A stretch of 39,886 nt of DNA from an uncultured Selenomonas sp. (GCA_900552565.1 USAK01000015.1:1-39886); one strand, 5' to 3'. Positions 1 to 8,061 are shown, numbered from the stretch's first letter. The notes: generated from the sequence alone by a model not told the origin. Translations and numbers: made by a program.

Positions 1-823
1 TGGCGGCGCAGGCCACGCGCGCCGTCCGGGACCGGAGCGCGGCAATGACCTGCGCTACGATTTGGAGATCACCTTTGAAGAGGCTGCTTTCGGCAAAGAA
101 GTGGAACTCACCATTCCGCGTACGGTCGAATGTTCGACGTGCCATGGCACAGGTGCAGCCCCAGGGACGCAGCCTGAGACCTGCCCAGTCTGCCATGGTT
201 CCGGCCAGCAGCAGGTGGTCCGCAACACGGCCTTTGGCCGCATGATGAGCAGCCAGACCTGCTCGCACTGCCACGGCACAGGCAAGGTCATCAAGACCCC
301 GTGCAAGGACTGCCATGGTACGGGCCGCAAACGCGAGACGAAGACGGTCAAGGTCGGCATCCCAAAGGGCGTAGACCAAGGGTCGCGCGTCCGCGTGTCC
401 GGTGCAGGCGAGGCCGGCCGCAATGGCGGCGGCTACGGCGACCTCTACGTTTACATCTTTGTCAAGCCGCATAAACTCTACACGCGTCATGGCAATGATG
501 TTATCGTGGAAGTGCCGATTACCTTTGTACAGGCAGCCCTCGGCGGCTCTGTACAGGTGCCGACGCTCGATGGTCCAGTCGACCTCAAGATTCCGGCGGG
601 CATCCAGTCGGGCAAGGTCCTGCGCATCCGCAACCACGGCATCCCGTTCCTGCGCGGTTCGGGACGCGGCGACGAGCTCGTCCACATCAAGGTACTGACG
701 CCGCAGAATCTGTCCGCACGTCAGAAAGAACTTCTGCGTGAGTTTGGCGAAATCAGCGGTGACAAGGTCAATCCGGAGCAGAAGAGCTTCCTCGATGACC
801 TCAAGCGCTTCTTTAAGAAATGA
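1..823 (+). CDS. dnaJ: Chaperone DnaJ (Hsp40), C-terminal part, 5' end outside window
   Basis: Co-chaperone that delivers unfolded clients to DnaK and stimulates its ATPase in the cytoplasm. The reading frame is open from base 2, so the J domain lies before the window. What is visible is the end of the Gly-rich linker, then the zinc-finger region with all four CxxCxGxG repeats (CSTCHGTG, CPVCHGSG, CSHCHGTG, CKDCHGTG), then the C-terminal client-binding beta domains and the dimerisation tail ending in FFKK. All eight zinc cysteines are present, so this is type I DnaJ and not CbpA. A strong terminator follows directly. In Bacillus and relatives prmA-rsmE-mtaB comes next; here a metal-resistance remnant is interposed. 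Confidence 0.97.
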   Translation, partial: GGAGHARRPGPERGNDLRYDLEITFEEAAFGKEVELTIPRTVECSTCHGTGAAPGTQPETCPVCHGSGQQQVVRNTAFGRMMSSQTCSHCHGTGKVIKTPCKDCHGTGRKRETKTVKVGIPKGVDQGSRVRVSGAGEAGRNGGGYGDLYVYIFVKPHKLYTRHGNDVIVEVPITFVQAALGGSVQVPTLDGPVDLKIPAGIQSGKVLRIRNHGIPFLRGSGRGDELVHIKVLTPQNLSARQKELLREFGEISGDKVNPEQKSFLDDLKRFFKK

Positions 824-830
824 GCAGTTA

Positions 831-864
831 AAAAATACTGCCGCGAATGCGGCAGTATTTTTTA
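831..864 (+). terminator. Intrinsic terminator of the dnaJ operon
   Basis: A perfect 14-bp stem (831-844 with 849-862) with a GAAT loop; the 3' arm runs into a T-rich tract. It starts 7 nt after the dnaJ stop codon. Confidence 0.93.
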
Positions 865-870
865 TTTCTC

Positions 871-900
871 TTGACATACATATACCCTTATGGGTATTAT
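871..900 (+). promoter_or_regulatory. Sigma-A promoter with a CsoR-type operator inside it
   Basis: TTGACA at 871-876 and TATTAT at 895-900 are 18 bp apart. Overlapping the spacer and the -10 is the inverted repeat ATACCC-TTAT-GGGTAT (882-897). GC-rich arms flanked by AT are typical of CsoR/RcnR-family operators, and a csoR-family gene lies about 0.5 kb downstream in the same direction. A further half-site-like ATACCCC lies at about 918-924. The inference is autoregulation by metal-responsive derepression. Confidence 0.75.
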
Positions 901-952
901 AAAAGCGGAACAACTTATACCCCTATATGTATCTTGGAGAGAGGCTGCGCTT

Positions 953-1482
953 ATGAAATATGGCAGATTTATTTGGGACGGACTGGAGAAATTATTGGCA
1001 TACGGCACGTCAAAGCCTCCTGTCTGCCCGAGACAAAGCTTGCGGCCGTACGGCAGATGGAAAAATCGTCTCTGCCGGTCTGCATGATTGGCGATGGCAT
1101 CAATGATGCCCCTGCCCTCAAGGCTGCGTGCGTCGGCATCGCGATGGGCGGTGTTGGCAGTGACATCGCCGTCGATGCGGCCGATATTGCCCTTGTCGAT
1201 GATGAAGTCAAGGAACTGCCGCATCTCTTTGCCCTCCCTAAGCATATGATGAAGACCATCCGCTATAATCTGACGTTTTCCATGGGCCTGAACTTCACAG
1301 CTATCGTGCTGGCCATGACGGGCATCCTGAATCCCGTGACCGGAGCGCTTGTCCACAATGCCGGTTCCGTCTTCGTCATCCTCAATTCGGCTCTTCTGCT
1401 GAAGTGGAAGATGCGGTATAATGATAAAGAAGTCAATATCGTACATGGGGATGAAGCAGTTTATGAGAAAGTGCATGGATGA
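953..1482 (+). pseudogene. Truncated heavy-metal P1B-type ATPase remnant (C-terminal third only)
   Basis: From about 985 one frame encodes the end of a metal-exporting P-type ATPase: a GIxxVxAxxLPExK segment, the hinge motif GDGINDAP (about 1090-1113), the following AxxVGIAMG region, then two C-terminal membrane helices ending near 1405. The metal-binding domain, the first membrane helices, the actuator domain and the phosphorylation site DKTGT are all absent, so it cannot pump. The only start with a good ribosome site (GGAGAGAGG, then ATG at 953) is in a different frame from the ATPase part and meets a stop by 1087. This suggests an internal deletion that also shifted the frame. The GDGINDAP frame is open back to 847, but its start there lies inside the dnaJ terminator. 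The substrate cannot be told; copper is suggested by the csoR neighbour. Confidence 0.8.
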
Positions 1483-1735
1483 GGCGAACCTGCATCGCCG
1501 TTTAAAGAAGATTATCGGTCAGGTCAATGCCATCGACCGCATGATTGAGGAAGATATCCCGTGCGAGGATGTCCTGTCGCAGATCAACGCGGCCAAATCG
1601 GCTTTGAACAAATGCGGCCAGATTGTCCTCGAGGGCCATATCAATCACTGCGTCAAAGAGGCCATTGAGAAGGGTGACGAAGAAGAAATCAAGACTTTCA
1701 CAAAAGCTATTGAACGATTCGCCAATATGCAGTAA
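1421..1735 (+). CDS. csoR: CsoR/RcnR-family metal-sensing transcriptional repressor (DUF156)
   Basis: Small all-helical repressor that leaves DNA on binding metal. The body has the family signature RLKKIIGQVNAIDRMIEED, followed by a Cys (PCEDVL) and, in the second helix, HINHC. This gives the Cys-His-x3-Cys set used for Cu(I) in CsoR. An extra Cys lies in NKCGQ. It overlaps the ATPase remnant's 3' end. The start is uncertain: ATGs at 1421, 1445, 1451, 1463 and 1475 are in frame and none has a strong ribosome site. The family core begins at about DEANLHRRL, so a late start (1463 or 1475) would still give a complete protein. It is probably transcribed from 871-900 and followed by its own terminator. 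Cu(I) specificity is inferred from the ligands. Confidence 0.88.
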   Translation: MIKKSISYMGMKQFMRKCMDEANLHRRLKKIIGQVNAIDRMIEEDIPCEDVLSQINAAKSALNKCGQIVLEGHINHCVKEAIEKGDEEEIKTFTKAIERFANMQ

Positions 1736-1769
1736 AAATCCGGACTGGCTGGTGCTGGTCCGGATTTCT
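1736..1769 (+). terminator. Intrinsic terminator after csoR
   Basis: AAATCCGGAC (1736-1745) pairs with GTCCGGATTT (1758-1767) around a 12-nt loop, directly after the csoR stop. The T tract is short (TTTCTATT). Confidence 0.8.
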
Positions 1770-1810
1770 ATTATGGGATGTGCTCATGAATTTCTTTGTG
1801 AGCAATTTCC

Positions 1811-1839
1811 TTGTTTTTTACAGCCGCATCACATATAAT
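1811..1839 (+). promoter_or_regulatory. Sigma-A promoter for prmA-rsmE-mtaB
   Basis: TTGTTT (1811-1816) and TATAAT (1834-1839) with a 17-bp spacer, about 34 bp before the prmA start. It gives prmA-rsmE-mtaB a promoter independent of dnaJ. Confidence 0.75.
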
Positions 1840-1872
1840 AGAAAGACTTAGAAAAAGAAAGGACGATGCGCT

Positions 1873-2817
1873 TTGAAATGGGCCGAAGTCAGTATCCGCA
1901 CGACACATGAGGAGACAGAACTCATCGCTGAAATCTTTCACGATGTAGGTGCCTCGGGGGTTGTCATTGAAGACCCGCAAGAACTCAACAGCTATATCGA
2001 TGAAGGGCTTTTTGATTATTCCGACCTGCCGAAGGCAGAGCAGACGAGCGGTGTGACCATCAAGGCATATCTGCCGGTCGATGAAGAGCTCGATGCACGC
2101 CTGCGCACATTTGAGCAGCGCGTCAAAGAACTAGCGAAAATCGATGGCTTTGACGCTGCTTCGTGCCCGATTGAATGGCATACGGTGCAGGATGAGGATT
2201 GGGCAGACAACTGGAAGGCGTATTTCCATACGACGAAAGTCGGCGGGCTCATCGTCATCAAGCCGGCCTGGGAAGATTATGAGGCAAGCCCTGACGATAT
2301 CGTCATCGACCTCGACCCGAGTGCTGCGTTTGGCACAGGTACGCATCCGACGACGGCCATGTGCATCCGCGAGCTCGAATCCCTCGTCAAGGGGGGCATG
2401 CGCGTCTTCGATGTCGGTACGGGCTCGGGCGTGCTCGCTGTCGCTGCGGCAAAACTTGGCGCCGGTGAAGTTATCGCCAAGGACTACGACCGTACGGCGG
2501 CGAAGGTCGCGCAGGAAAATGTCGAGCGCAATCATGTCGAAGACAAGGTGACGACGGGCGTTTCGGACCTCCTGAAGTCGTTTGACGGCAGGGCCGACCT
2601 CGTCATTGCGAACATCATCGCTGATATTGTCATCCGTTTGTTCGACGAACTCGATGCACATTTGGCCGAGAATGGCAGACTGCTGGCTTCAGGCATCATC
2701 GACGAACGCGTTGCCGATGTGACAGAAGCGGCCCTTGCTCACGGCTTCGTGATTGACAAGGTCATTGAGGAAAGCGGCTGGGCAGCCATGGTCATCAGCA
2801 GGGGAGATGCCAAATGA
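1873..2817 (+). CDS. prmA: Ribosomal protein L11 methyltransferase
   Basis: SAM-dependent methyltransferase that trimethylates lysines and the N-terminus of ribosomal protein L11. The 314-residue length is normal for the family. The N-terminal substrate-recognition domain (about 1-95) is followed by a Rossmann methyltransferase domain with DPSAAFGTGTHPTT (149-161) and the SAM-binding DVGTGSG (180-186). The later NIIADIV matches the family's NILA-type motif. The TTG start at 1873 is chosen because AGAAAGGA sits about 9 nt upstream and MKWAEVSI is the typical N-terminus. The stop overlaps the rsmE start (ATGA), implying translational coupling. dnaJ-prmA-rsmE-mtaB is the usual Firmicute order. 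Confidence 0.96.
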   Translation: MKWAEVSIRTTHEETELIAEIFHDVGASGVVIEDPQELNSYIDEGLFDYSDLPKAEQTSGVTIKAYLPVDEELDARLRTFEQRVKELAKIDGFDAASCPIEWHTVQDEDWADNWKAYFHTTKVGGLIVIKPAWEDYEASPDDIVIDLDPSAAFGTGTHPTTAMCIRELESLVKGGMRVFDVGTGSGVLAVAAAKLGAGEVIAKDYDRTAAKVAQENVERNHVEDKVTTGVSDLLKSFDGRADLVIANIIADIVIRLFDELDAHLAENGRLLASGIIDERVADVTEAALAHGFVIDKVIEESGWAAMVISRGDAK

Positions 2818-3560
2818 GAAGACTGTTTTACAAGGGCATTCTTGCCGATACGATAGAAATTGGCGGCCCCGATGCCCATCATCTCATGCATGTCATGCGC
2901 GCCAAGCCCGGACAGGAAGTCATTGTCGTTGACGACGAGAATCAGGTGGCCCGCATGGAAATGGTGGCTTTTTCTGCGGAAAAGGTGACGCTGCAGCTCA
3001 AAGAACGGCTGGAAGCGAATACAGAGTCGCCCATCGAGCTGGCCCTTGGCATGTGTCTGTTAAAAGCCGACAAGATGGATTTTGTCGTGCAGAAGGCCGT
3101 GGAACTCGGGGTAAACCGCATCGTGCCGATTTTCAGCCACAACTGTGTCGTGCGCTACGATGATAAAAAGGCAAAGCAGCGCCGCGACCGCTGGCAGAAG
3201 ATTGCCGATGAGGCCGCGAAGCAGTGCGGCCGCACGGCACTTGTCGAGGTCCTGCCCATCGAAACGATGAAAAAGTTCCTCGAGCATGCCCCTTACGAAG
3301 ATGATATGGATACGGAATTCTTATTCTGCTACGAGAATGAGGATAAATTATCGCTGAAAGAAAGCCTGCGGCGCACGACGTCGAAGCGCTATTTGCTGCT
3401 GGTCGGCCCCGAGGGCGGCTTTACACTCGAAGAAGCCGAGGCCATTGTCGCGGCCGGCGGGCAGAGCGTGACACTCGGACCGCGCATCCTGCGGGCAGAG
3501 ACGGCCGCCGTGGCCGGACTCAGCATTGTACAATATGAAAAAGGAGATTTGGGGAGTTGA
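2814..3560 (+). CDS. rsmE: 16S rRNA (uracil(1498)-N(3))-methyltransferase
   Basis: SPOUT-class (trefoil-knot) enzyme that makes m3U1498 in 16S rRNA. The 248 residues comprise an N-terminal PUA-like domain (MRRLFYKG..., about 1-70) and a SPOUT domain whose knot motifs are visible: VGPEGGFTLEEAEA near 195-209 and LGPRILRAETAA near 220-232. These bind SAM. The start overlaps the prmA stop by ATGA, and its own stop overlaps the TTG start of mtaB, so three RNA/ribosome-modification genes form one tightly coupled operon. Confidence 0.96.
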   Translation: MRRLFYKGILADTIEIGGPDAHHLMHVMRAKPGQEVIVVDDENQVARMEMVAFSAEKVTLQLKERLEANTESPIELALGMCLLKADKMDFVVQKAVELGVNRIVPIFSHNCVVRYDDKKAKQRRDRWQKIADEAAKQCGRTALVEVLPIETMKKFLEHAPYEDDMDTEFLFCYENEDKLSLKESLRRTTSKRYLLLVGPEGGFTLEEAEAIVAAGGQSVTLGPRILRAETAAVAGLSIVQYEKGDLGS

Positions 3561-4849
3561 AAGTTGCACTGACAACACTTGGCTGCAAGGTCAATCAGTT
3601 TGAGACAGAGACCATGGAAGGACTCTTTAAGAAGCGCGGCTATGAGGTCGTGCCGTTTGAGCAGCGCGCCGATGTCTACGTCGTCAACACGTGCTCCGTC
3701 ACGAGTCTCGGCGACCGCAAGAGCCGCCAGATTATCCGCCGTGCGCACCGCGAGAATCCGCAGGCCGTCATCGCGGTCTGCGGCTGCTACGCACAGGTCG
3801 CACCGGAGGAAATTAAGGCGATTGAAGGCGTGCGCGTCGTGCTCGGCACGAAGGAACGCGCGCATATCGTCGATTACGTCGAGAAAGCCATGCACGAAGA
3901 CGGCATTCAGGGGACGATTACGGACATCATGCAGGCCAAGACGTTCGAGGATATCCCGCTGTACGACAGCCCCGAGCGCACGCGCGCCTTTTTGAAAATC
4001 GAGGACGGCTGCCAGAATTTCTGTTCGTACTGCATCATTCCGTACGCGCGCGGCCCCGTGAAGTCGCGCCTGCCGGAGCACGTGCGCCGCGAGGCGGAAA
4101 AGCTCGTGGGCATGGGCTTTAAGGAAATCGTGCTGACGGGCATCCATCTCGGTGCGTACGGCCGCGATTTGCCGGAACATGTCACGCTGGCTGATGCCTG
4201 CCGTGAAGTCCTTGCTGTACCTGGACTCAAGCGCCTGCGCCTGGGCTCTTTGGAATCCATCGAGCTCTCGCCGGACCTCTTCGAGCTGATTCGCGGGGAC
4301 GACCGCTTCTGCGCGCATCTTCATCTGCCGCTGCAGGCCGGCTCCGACAAGGTCCTGCACGATATGAACCGCCATTACGATACGAAGGAATTCGCGCGGC
4401 TCATCGAGCATGTGGAAAAAGAAGTCCCTGGCGTCGCTGTTTCCACGGATATCATCGTTGGGTTCCCCGGCGAGACGGAAGAGGAGTTTCAGCAGGGGCT
4501 CGACTTTGTCGAGAAGATGAATTTTGCCCGCATGCACGTGTTCCCTTATTCGCGCCGCACGGGCACGCCGGCTGCTGCGCGCAAGGACCAGGTCGATGAG
4601 GCCGTCAAGAAAGAGCGCGTGCACCGCATGCAGGCACTCGCGGACCGCAAAGCCGAGGAATTCCACAAGAGCTTCATCGGCCGCAATATGCGCGTCCTGT
4701 TCGAGACGACGAAGGACGGCGTGACGGACGGCCTTACGGATAATTACATCCGCGTCTATACGGATGATGCGGTCAAATGCGGCGATATCTACGAAGTCCA
4801 TATCGAAAAACTCTGGCGCGATGGCGTCTTCGCGCATTGCATCCGATAA
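3557..4849 (+). CDS. mtaB: tRNA (N(6)-L-threonylcarbamoyladenosine(37)-C(2))-methylthiotransferase
   Basis: Radical-SAM methylthiotransferase converting t6A37 to ms2t6A37 in ANN-decoding tRNAs. The N-terminal UPF0004 domain has its three cluster cysteines (C10 in LGCKVNQ, C46 in NTCSVTS, C77 in CGCYAQ). The radical-SAM CxxxCxxC is at C152, C156 and C159 (GCQNFCSYC). A C-terminal TRAM domain follows (about 370-430). GCKVNQFET and CSVTSLGDRKSRQ separate MtaB from MiaB and RimO. The TTG start at 3557 overlaps the rsmE stop (TTGA) and has GGGGAG just upstream. Length of 430 residues is normal. Confidence 0.96.
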   Translation: MKVALTTLGCKVNQFETETMEGLFKKRGYEVVPFEQRADVYVVNTCSVTSLGDRKSRQIIRRAHRENPQAVIAVCGCYAQVAPEEIKAIEGVRVVLGTKERAHIVDYVEKAMHEDGIQGTITDIMQAKTFEDIPLYDSPERTRAFLKIEDGCQNFCSYCIIPYARGPVKSRLPEHVRREAEKLVGMGFKEIVLTGIHLGAYGRDLPEHVTLADACREVLAVPGLKRLRLGSLESIELSPDLFELIRGDDRFCAHLHLPLQAGSDKVLHDMNRHYDTKEFARLIEHVEKEVPGVAVSTDIIVGFPGETEEEFQQGLDFVEKMNFARMHVFPYSRRTGTPAAARKDQVDEAVKKERVHRMQALADRKAEEFHKSFIGRNMRVLFETTKDGVTDGLTDNYIRVYTDDAVKCGDIYEVHIEKLWRDGVFAHCIR

Positions 4850-4902
4850 ATTCTTGAATTAGCGTTCTTTTTCTTTTTTTCTTTGCAGATAAAGAAGGTA
4901 TT

Positions 4903-4933
4903 TTGCAGAACGTGGCGAATAATTACTTATAAT
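4903..4933 (+). promoter_or_regulatory. Possible promoter upstream of the HIT gene
   Basis: TATAAT at 4928-4933 is perfect, but the best -35 (TTGCAG, 4903-4908) leaves a long 19-bp spacer. The preceding stretch from 4861 is pyrimidine-rich with no clear hairpin after mtaB. Confidence 0.4.
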
Positions 4934-4975
4934 AGGCTTGAAACGGCCTATGAACAGCCGAAGGAGGTGAAGAAG

Positions 4976-5323
4976 ATGGCAGATTGTATCTTTTGCAAGA
5001 TTGCACAGAAAGAGATTCCGTCGAATCTGGTCTATGAAGACGACATGGTCGTGGCGTTCCGTGACCTCGAGCCGCAGGCTCCGCAGCATGTGCTCGTGAT
5101 TCCGAAGAAGCATATCGAGAGTCTGCTGGCCCTCAAGGAAGAGGACAAGGCACTCGTCTCGCATATCCTTGTCGATGTCATTCCGCAGCTCGCCAAAGAG
5201 CTCGGTGTGGCTGAGAAGGGCTTCCGCGTTGTGGCAAACACGGGTGAAGAAGGCGGACAGACCGTAAAGCATCTGCATTTCCACCTCCTGGGCGGCCGCT
5301 CTATGCAATGGCCTCCGGGCTGA
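4976..5323 (+). CDS. HIT-family (Hint-like) purine nucleotide hydrolase
   Basis: Histidine-triad protein, probably a nucleoside phosphoramidase or AMP-lysine hydrolase of the Hint branch. At 115 residues it is standard length. The N-terminus ADCIFCKIAQKEIPS has the C4-x2-C7 pair, with His38, that many bacterial Hint proteins use for zinc. The catalytic triad is HLHFHLLGG (H99, H101, H103). ATG 4976 is chosen because AAGGAGGTGA lies 5-15 nt upstream; an upstream in-frame extension to 4883 has no ribosome site and no conservation. It sits between mtaB and rpsU, where Bacillus has no gene. The cellular substrate is unknown. Confidence 0.93.
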   Translation: MADCIFCKIAQKEIPSNLVYEDDMVVAFRDLEPQAPQHVLVIPKKHIESLLALKEEDKALVSHILVDVIPQLAKELGVAEKGFRVVANTGEEGGQTVKHLHFHLLGGRSMQWPPG

Positions 5324-5364
5324 GGAACTGCATGGAGTCAGTTCCCTAAAACTTTTGGGAAGTG

Positions 5365-5394
5365 TTGACAGTGGATTGCGCCCTGCTGTATAAT
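5365..5394 (+). promoter_or_regulatory. Strong promoter for rpsU
   Basis: Perfect TTGACA (5365-5370) and TATAAT (5389-5394) with an 18-bp spacer. A leader of about 50 nt follows, ending in a very G-rich ribosome site (GGAGG followed by five more G, 5437-5445). Confidence 0.9.
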
Positions 5395-5452
5395 GGTGTG
5401 GTGTAATTCTTAAGACACAAACTCCCATGTTAAGTGGAGGGGGGGAAAATAG

Positions 5453-5635
5453 ATGGCAAACGAAATCAAAGTTGGTAAAAACGAATCGATCGATAGTGCT
5501 CTCCGCCGCTTCAAGCGTATGTCCCAGAAGGCTGGTACGCTTGCTGAAGTGAGAAAACGTGAACATTATGAGAAACCGAGCGTTCGCCGCAAGAAGAAGT
5601 CTGAGGCAGCTCGTAAACGCAAGTACAGAGGTTAA
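5453..5635 (+). CDS. rpsU: 30S ribosomal protein S21
   Basis: Small basic ribosomal protein of the 30S platform, near the anti-Shine-Dalgarno end of 16S rRNA. At 60 residues it is typical: an acidic/neutral start ([21 protein letters not shown]), then a highly basic C-terminus ([16 protein letters not shown]). It has its own strong promoter and a terminator just downstream. rpsU-yqeY adjacency is conserved in Firmicutes. The SD contains a run of seven G. Confidence 0.97.
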   Translation: MANEIKVGKNESIDSALRRFKRMSQKAGTLAEVRKREHYEKPSVRRKKKSEAARKRKYRG

Positions 5636-5651
5636 TCCGTGATTTGCGACC

Positions 5652-5688
5652 GGCGCCTGCGAGCCTATGCTCCGCAGGTGCCTTTTTA
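5652..5688 (+). terminator. Intrinsic terminator between rpsU and yqeY
   Basis: GGCGCCTGCG (5652-5661) pairs with CGCAGGTGCC (5673-5682), one G-T wobble, followed by five T. It lies before yqeY, so yqeY is reached by read-through or by its own promoter; I see no clear promoter in 5690-5725. Confidence 0.88.
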
Positions 5689-5730
5689 ATTCCCGCAGGT
5701 TGGGAATATCAAAAAGAGAGGAAGATCGTT

Positions 5731-6180
5731 ATGTCCATCAAGGAACAGCTTACGGCCGATATGAAAGAGGCCATGAAGAACCATGAGAAGGACCGTCTGT
5801 CCGTCATCCGCCTTGTGCGCGGTGCTATCCGTCAGGCGGAAATCGATGGCGGTCATAAAGAGCTCAACGACGATGAGGTCATCGGCGTCATCAGCAAGGA
5901 AGTCAAGATGCGCAAGGACTCCATCGATGAGTTCAAGAAGGGCAACCGCGATGACCTCGTCGCCAAGACACAGGCGGAAATCGATGTGCTCATGCCGTAT
6001 CTGCCGGCCCAGCTCTCGGAAGACGAAGTGCGTGCGCTCGTCAAGGAAGCTGTTGAGAAGACGGGAGCTAAGACGCCGAAGGATATGGGCAAGGTCATGG
6101 GCATGCTGATGCCAAAAGTCAAAGGCCGTGCCGATGGCAAGATGGTCAATACGCTCGTCCGCAGCATGCTGCAGGGCTGA
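5731..6180 (+). CDS. yqeY: GatB/YqeY domain-containing protein
   Basis: Freestanding YqeY protein (149 residues), homologous to the tail domain of the amidotransferase subunit GatB, which contacts tRNA. Its own function is not established; tRNA binding is inferred from the domain. The N-terminal helical segment begins MSIKEQLTADMKEAMKN, followed by DRLSVIRLVRGAIRQAEID; the compact C-terminal helical domain contains KDMGKVMGMLMPKVKGRADGK, the family's best conserved stretch. ATG 5731 has AGAGAGGAAG 7-16 nt upstream. The upstream in-frame extension from 5644 would run through the terminator and is rejected. Notable because this genome also encodes GlnRS (28670-30343). Confidence 0.93.
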   Translation: MSIKEQLTADMKEAMKNHEKDRLSVIRLVRGAIRQAEIDGGHKELNDDEVIGVISKEVKMRKDSIDEFKKGNRDDLVAKTQAEIDVLMPYLPAQLSEDEVRALVKEAVEKTGAKTPKDMGKVMGMLMPKVKGRADGKMVNTLVRSMLQG

Positions 6181-6213
6181 GATAAAGTCAAAACCATATA
6201 AACGATACAAGAA

Positions 6214-6240
6214 GAAGCTGCCGCGCAGGCAGCTTTTTTC
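6214..6240 (+). terminator. Intrinsic terminator after yqeY
   Basis: AAGCTGCC (6215-6222) pairs with GGCAGCTT (6228-6235) around GCGCA, followed by a six-T tract. Confidence 0.9.
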
Positions 6241-6356
6241 CATATGAAGGGATTTGTCTTCCTGTGTCGAATTCTAACAAGAGATATAAAGCCATTGCTT
6301 TTTCCGTGGCTTCAGCGGCTTTATCCATCCATTATCGCTGAAAGGAGGCATGGATC

Positions 6357-6998
6357 ATGGATATCGTCAGTATGCCCATCCTGCAGGTTTTGCTGCTGTC
6401 TATCATGTTTCTGGCCGTTTTTGTGGAAGTCAAGACGGGCGGCACGGGGGCCGGCATCATGCTCGGCATTGTCGCGGCCGGTGTGTTCTGGGGCAGTCAG
6501 TACGTCAAGGGGACTGTGGACCTTTTCCAGATTGCCCTGTTCCTTGGCGGCATTCTCTGCATCATCATCGAGATGCTGCTGCCGACTATCGGGCTTTTGG
6601 CCGGCGTCGGCGTGGCGGCGATGCTCTACAGCGTTGTATTGGCTCTGGGCGGCAATATGGCGGCCGTCTCGGTGCTGGTCATTTCCCTCATGGCGGCGAT
6701 TGCCATCTTCGCTTTGCTGGTCAATCAGCTGCCGTCGAGCCGTCTCTGGAAGAAATTCGTGCTCAAGGACCAGTCGACGTCGAAGCGCGGCTATATCAGT
6801 GCTGTCGAGGAAAGCCACCTTGTCGGACAGCAGGGCACGGTCCTCACCGAGCTGCGTCCGTCGGGCTCGGCGCTGATTGACGGTCATCCCGTCGATGTCG
6901 TTTCAGAGGGTGCGTTCATCCAGAAAGGCGAGAAAATCAAAGTCGTTTCGGTCAATGGCAGCCGCGTCGTCGTTCGCCGTCTGGAACTGCCGGAATAA
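6357..6998 (+). CDS. NfeD-like membrane protein, partner of flotillin
   Basis: Inner-membrane protein of the NfeD family. NfeD genes are usually found beside flotillin/SPFH genes, as here. The 213 residues show a first membrane helix at about 8-25, then closely packed hydrophobic segments to about residue 125 (four or five helices). A cytoplasmic C-terminal OB-fold (about 145-213) contains the family pattern VGQQGTVLTELRPSG...VDVVSEGAFIQKGEKIKVV. There is no N-terminal Clp-like serine protease domain, so it is a short NfeD like Bacillus YqeZ is not in full; the C-terminal part is what matches. ATG 6357 has AAAGGAGG at 6341-6348. Probably co-transcribed with floA (30 nt gap) and the gene at 8062. 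Confidence 0.88.
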   Translation: MDIVSMPILQVLLLSIMFLAVFVEVKTGGTGAGIMLGIVAAGVFWGSQYVKGTVDLFQIALFLGGILCIIIEMLLPTIGLLAGVGVAAMLYSVVLALGGNMAAVSVLVISLMAAIAIFALLVNQLPSSRLWKKFVLKDQSTSKRGYISAVEESHLVGQQGTVLTELRPSGSALIDGHPVDVVSEGAFIQKGEKIKVVSVNGSRVVVRRLELPE

Positions 6999-7028
6999 AA
7001 TTTGCGTATCGTATCAGGAGGCGTTTTT

Positions 7029-8027
7029 ATGGCTTCATTAATCACATCCGCATTCATTCTTGTACTCATTGTGGCGGCCATCATGATTTTCCTTCATTTT
7101 GTGCCGCTGGGACTTTGGATTTCGGCGCTGGCTGCCGATGTCCACGTCAGCATCGTCACGCTCGTCGGCATGCGCATGCGCCGCGTGCCGCCGGCAAAAA
7201 TCATTCTGCCGCTCATCAAGGCGAACAAGGCAGGGCTTAACGTGCAGGTCAATCAGCTGGAAGCCCATTATCTCGCGGGCGGCAATGTCGACAAAGTCGT
7301 CGATGCCCTGATTGCCGCGCACCGCGCGCAGATTCCTCTGCCGTTCGAGCGTTCGGCAGCCATCGACCTTGCCGGCCGTGATGTCCTCGAAGCCGTGCAG
7401 ATGAGCGTCAATCCAAAGGTCATCGAGACGCCGGTCGTCTCGGCTGTCGCACGCAACGGCATCGAGCTCAAAATCAAGGCCCGTGTCACGGTGCGCGCCA
7501 ACATCGACAGACTCGTCGGCGGTGCCGGCGAACCGACCATCATCGCGCGTGTCGGTGAAGGCATCGTCACGACGGTCGGTTCTTCGGAAAGCCATAACGA
7601 CGTGCTGGCCAATCCGGATGACATCAGCAAGACGGTGCTCGGCAAAGGCCTTGATGCCGGCACGGCCTTTGAGATTCTCTCCATCGATATCGCTGACGTT
7701 GATGTCGGCCGCAACATCGGTGCAGAACTCCAGACCGACCAGGCTGAAGCCGATAAGCGCATCGCTCAGGCCAAGGCCGAGGAGCGCCGCGCGATGGCTG
7801 TCGCGAAGGAGCAGGAGATGAAGGCTTATACGCAGGAGATGGAGGCCAAGGTCGTCGAAGCACAGGCCGAAGTCCCGCATGCGATGGCCGAGGCCCTGCG
7901 CGAAGGCAGACTTGGGGTCATGGACTACTACAATCTCAACAACGTACAGGCCGACACCGACATGCGCAACGCCATCAGCACGGCCGGTGCCGATGACAAG
8001 ATGCGTCCGACGCAGCCGGTCAAATGA
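7029..8027 (+). CDS. floA: Flotillin-like protein FloA (SPFH domain)
   Basis: Membrane-microdomain scaffold that oligomerises through its SPFH and coiled-coil parts. At 332 residues it is essentially the length of Bacillus FloA (YqfA). Residues about 4-30 form a hydrophobic membrane anchor; the SPFH domain covers about 35-200 ([20 protein letters not shown] is very characteristic); an Ala/Glu-rich coiled coil runs about 235-290 ([20 protein letters not shown]); the tail has [20 protein letters not shown] 7029 has CAGGAGG 6-12 nt upstream; an in-frame extension from 7002 is rejected. The nfeD-floA pair and position after yqeY match Bacillus. Confidence 0.95.
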   Translation: MASLITSAFILVLIVAAIMIFLHFVPLGLWISALAADVHVSIVTLVGMRMRRVPPAKIILPLIKANKAGLNVQVNQLEAHYLAGGNVDKVVDALIAAHRAQIPLPFERSAAIDLAGRDVLEAVQMSVNPKVIETPVVSAVARNGIELKIKARVTVRANIDRLVGGAGEPTIIARVGEGIVTTVGSSESHNDVLANPDDISKTVLGKGLDAGTAFEILSIDIADVDVGRNIGAELQTDQAEADKRIAQAKAEERRAMAVAKEQEMKAYTQEMEAKVVEAQAEVPHAMAEALREGRLGVMDYYNLNNVQADTDMRNAISTAGADDKMRPTQPVK

Positions 8028-8061
8028 GGTGCATGAAGTGCAGAAAGAGGGGGATTGACTG

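Noticed and set aside
847..984. Start of the ATPase-like frame at 847
   Set aside because: It lies inside the dnaJ terminator, upstream of the promoter at 871-900; the translated segment before 985 has no ATPase similarity.
3389..4837. Long open frame of 482 codons on the - strand opposite mtaB
   Set aside because: It is antisense to a clearly conserved gene; long antisense frames are common in GC-rich DNA with biased codons. No ribosome site or family match.
5325..5361. Hairpins GAACTG/CAGTTC and TTCCC/GGGAA after the HIT gene as a terminator
   Set aside because: Stems are short, overlap each other and are not followed by a T tract; the rpsU promoter begins right after.
5437..5445. Run of G in the rpsU ribosome site as a phase-variable tract
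   Set aside because: It is seven G long, lies in a Shine-Dalgarno sequence of a core ribosomal gene, and phase variation would not be expected there.
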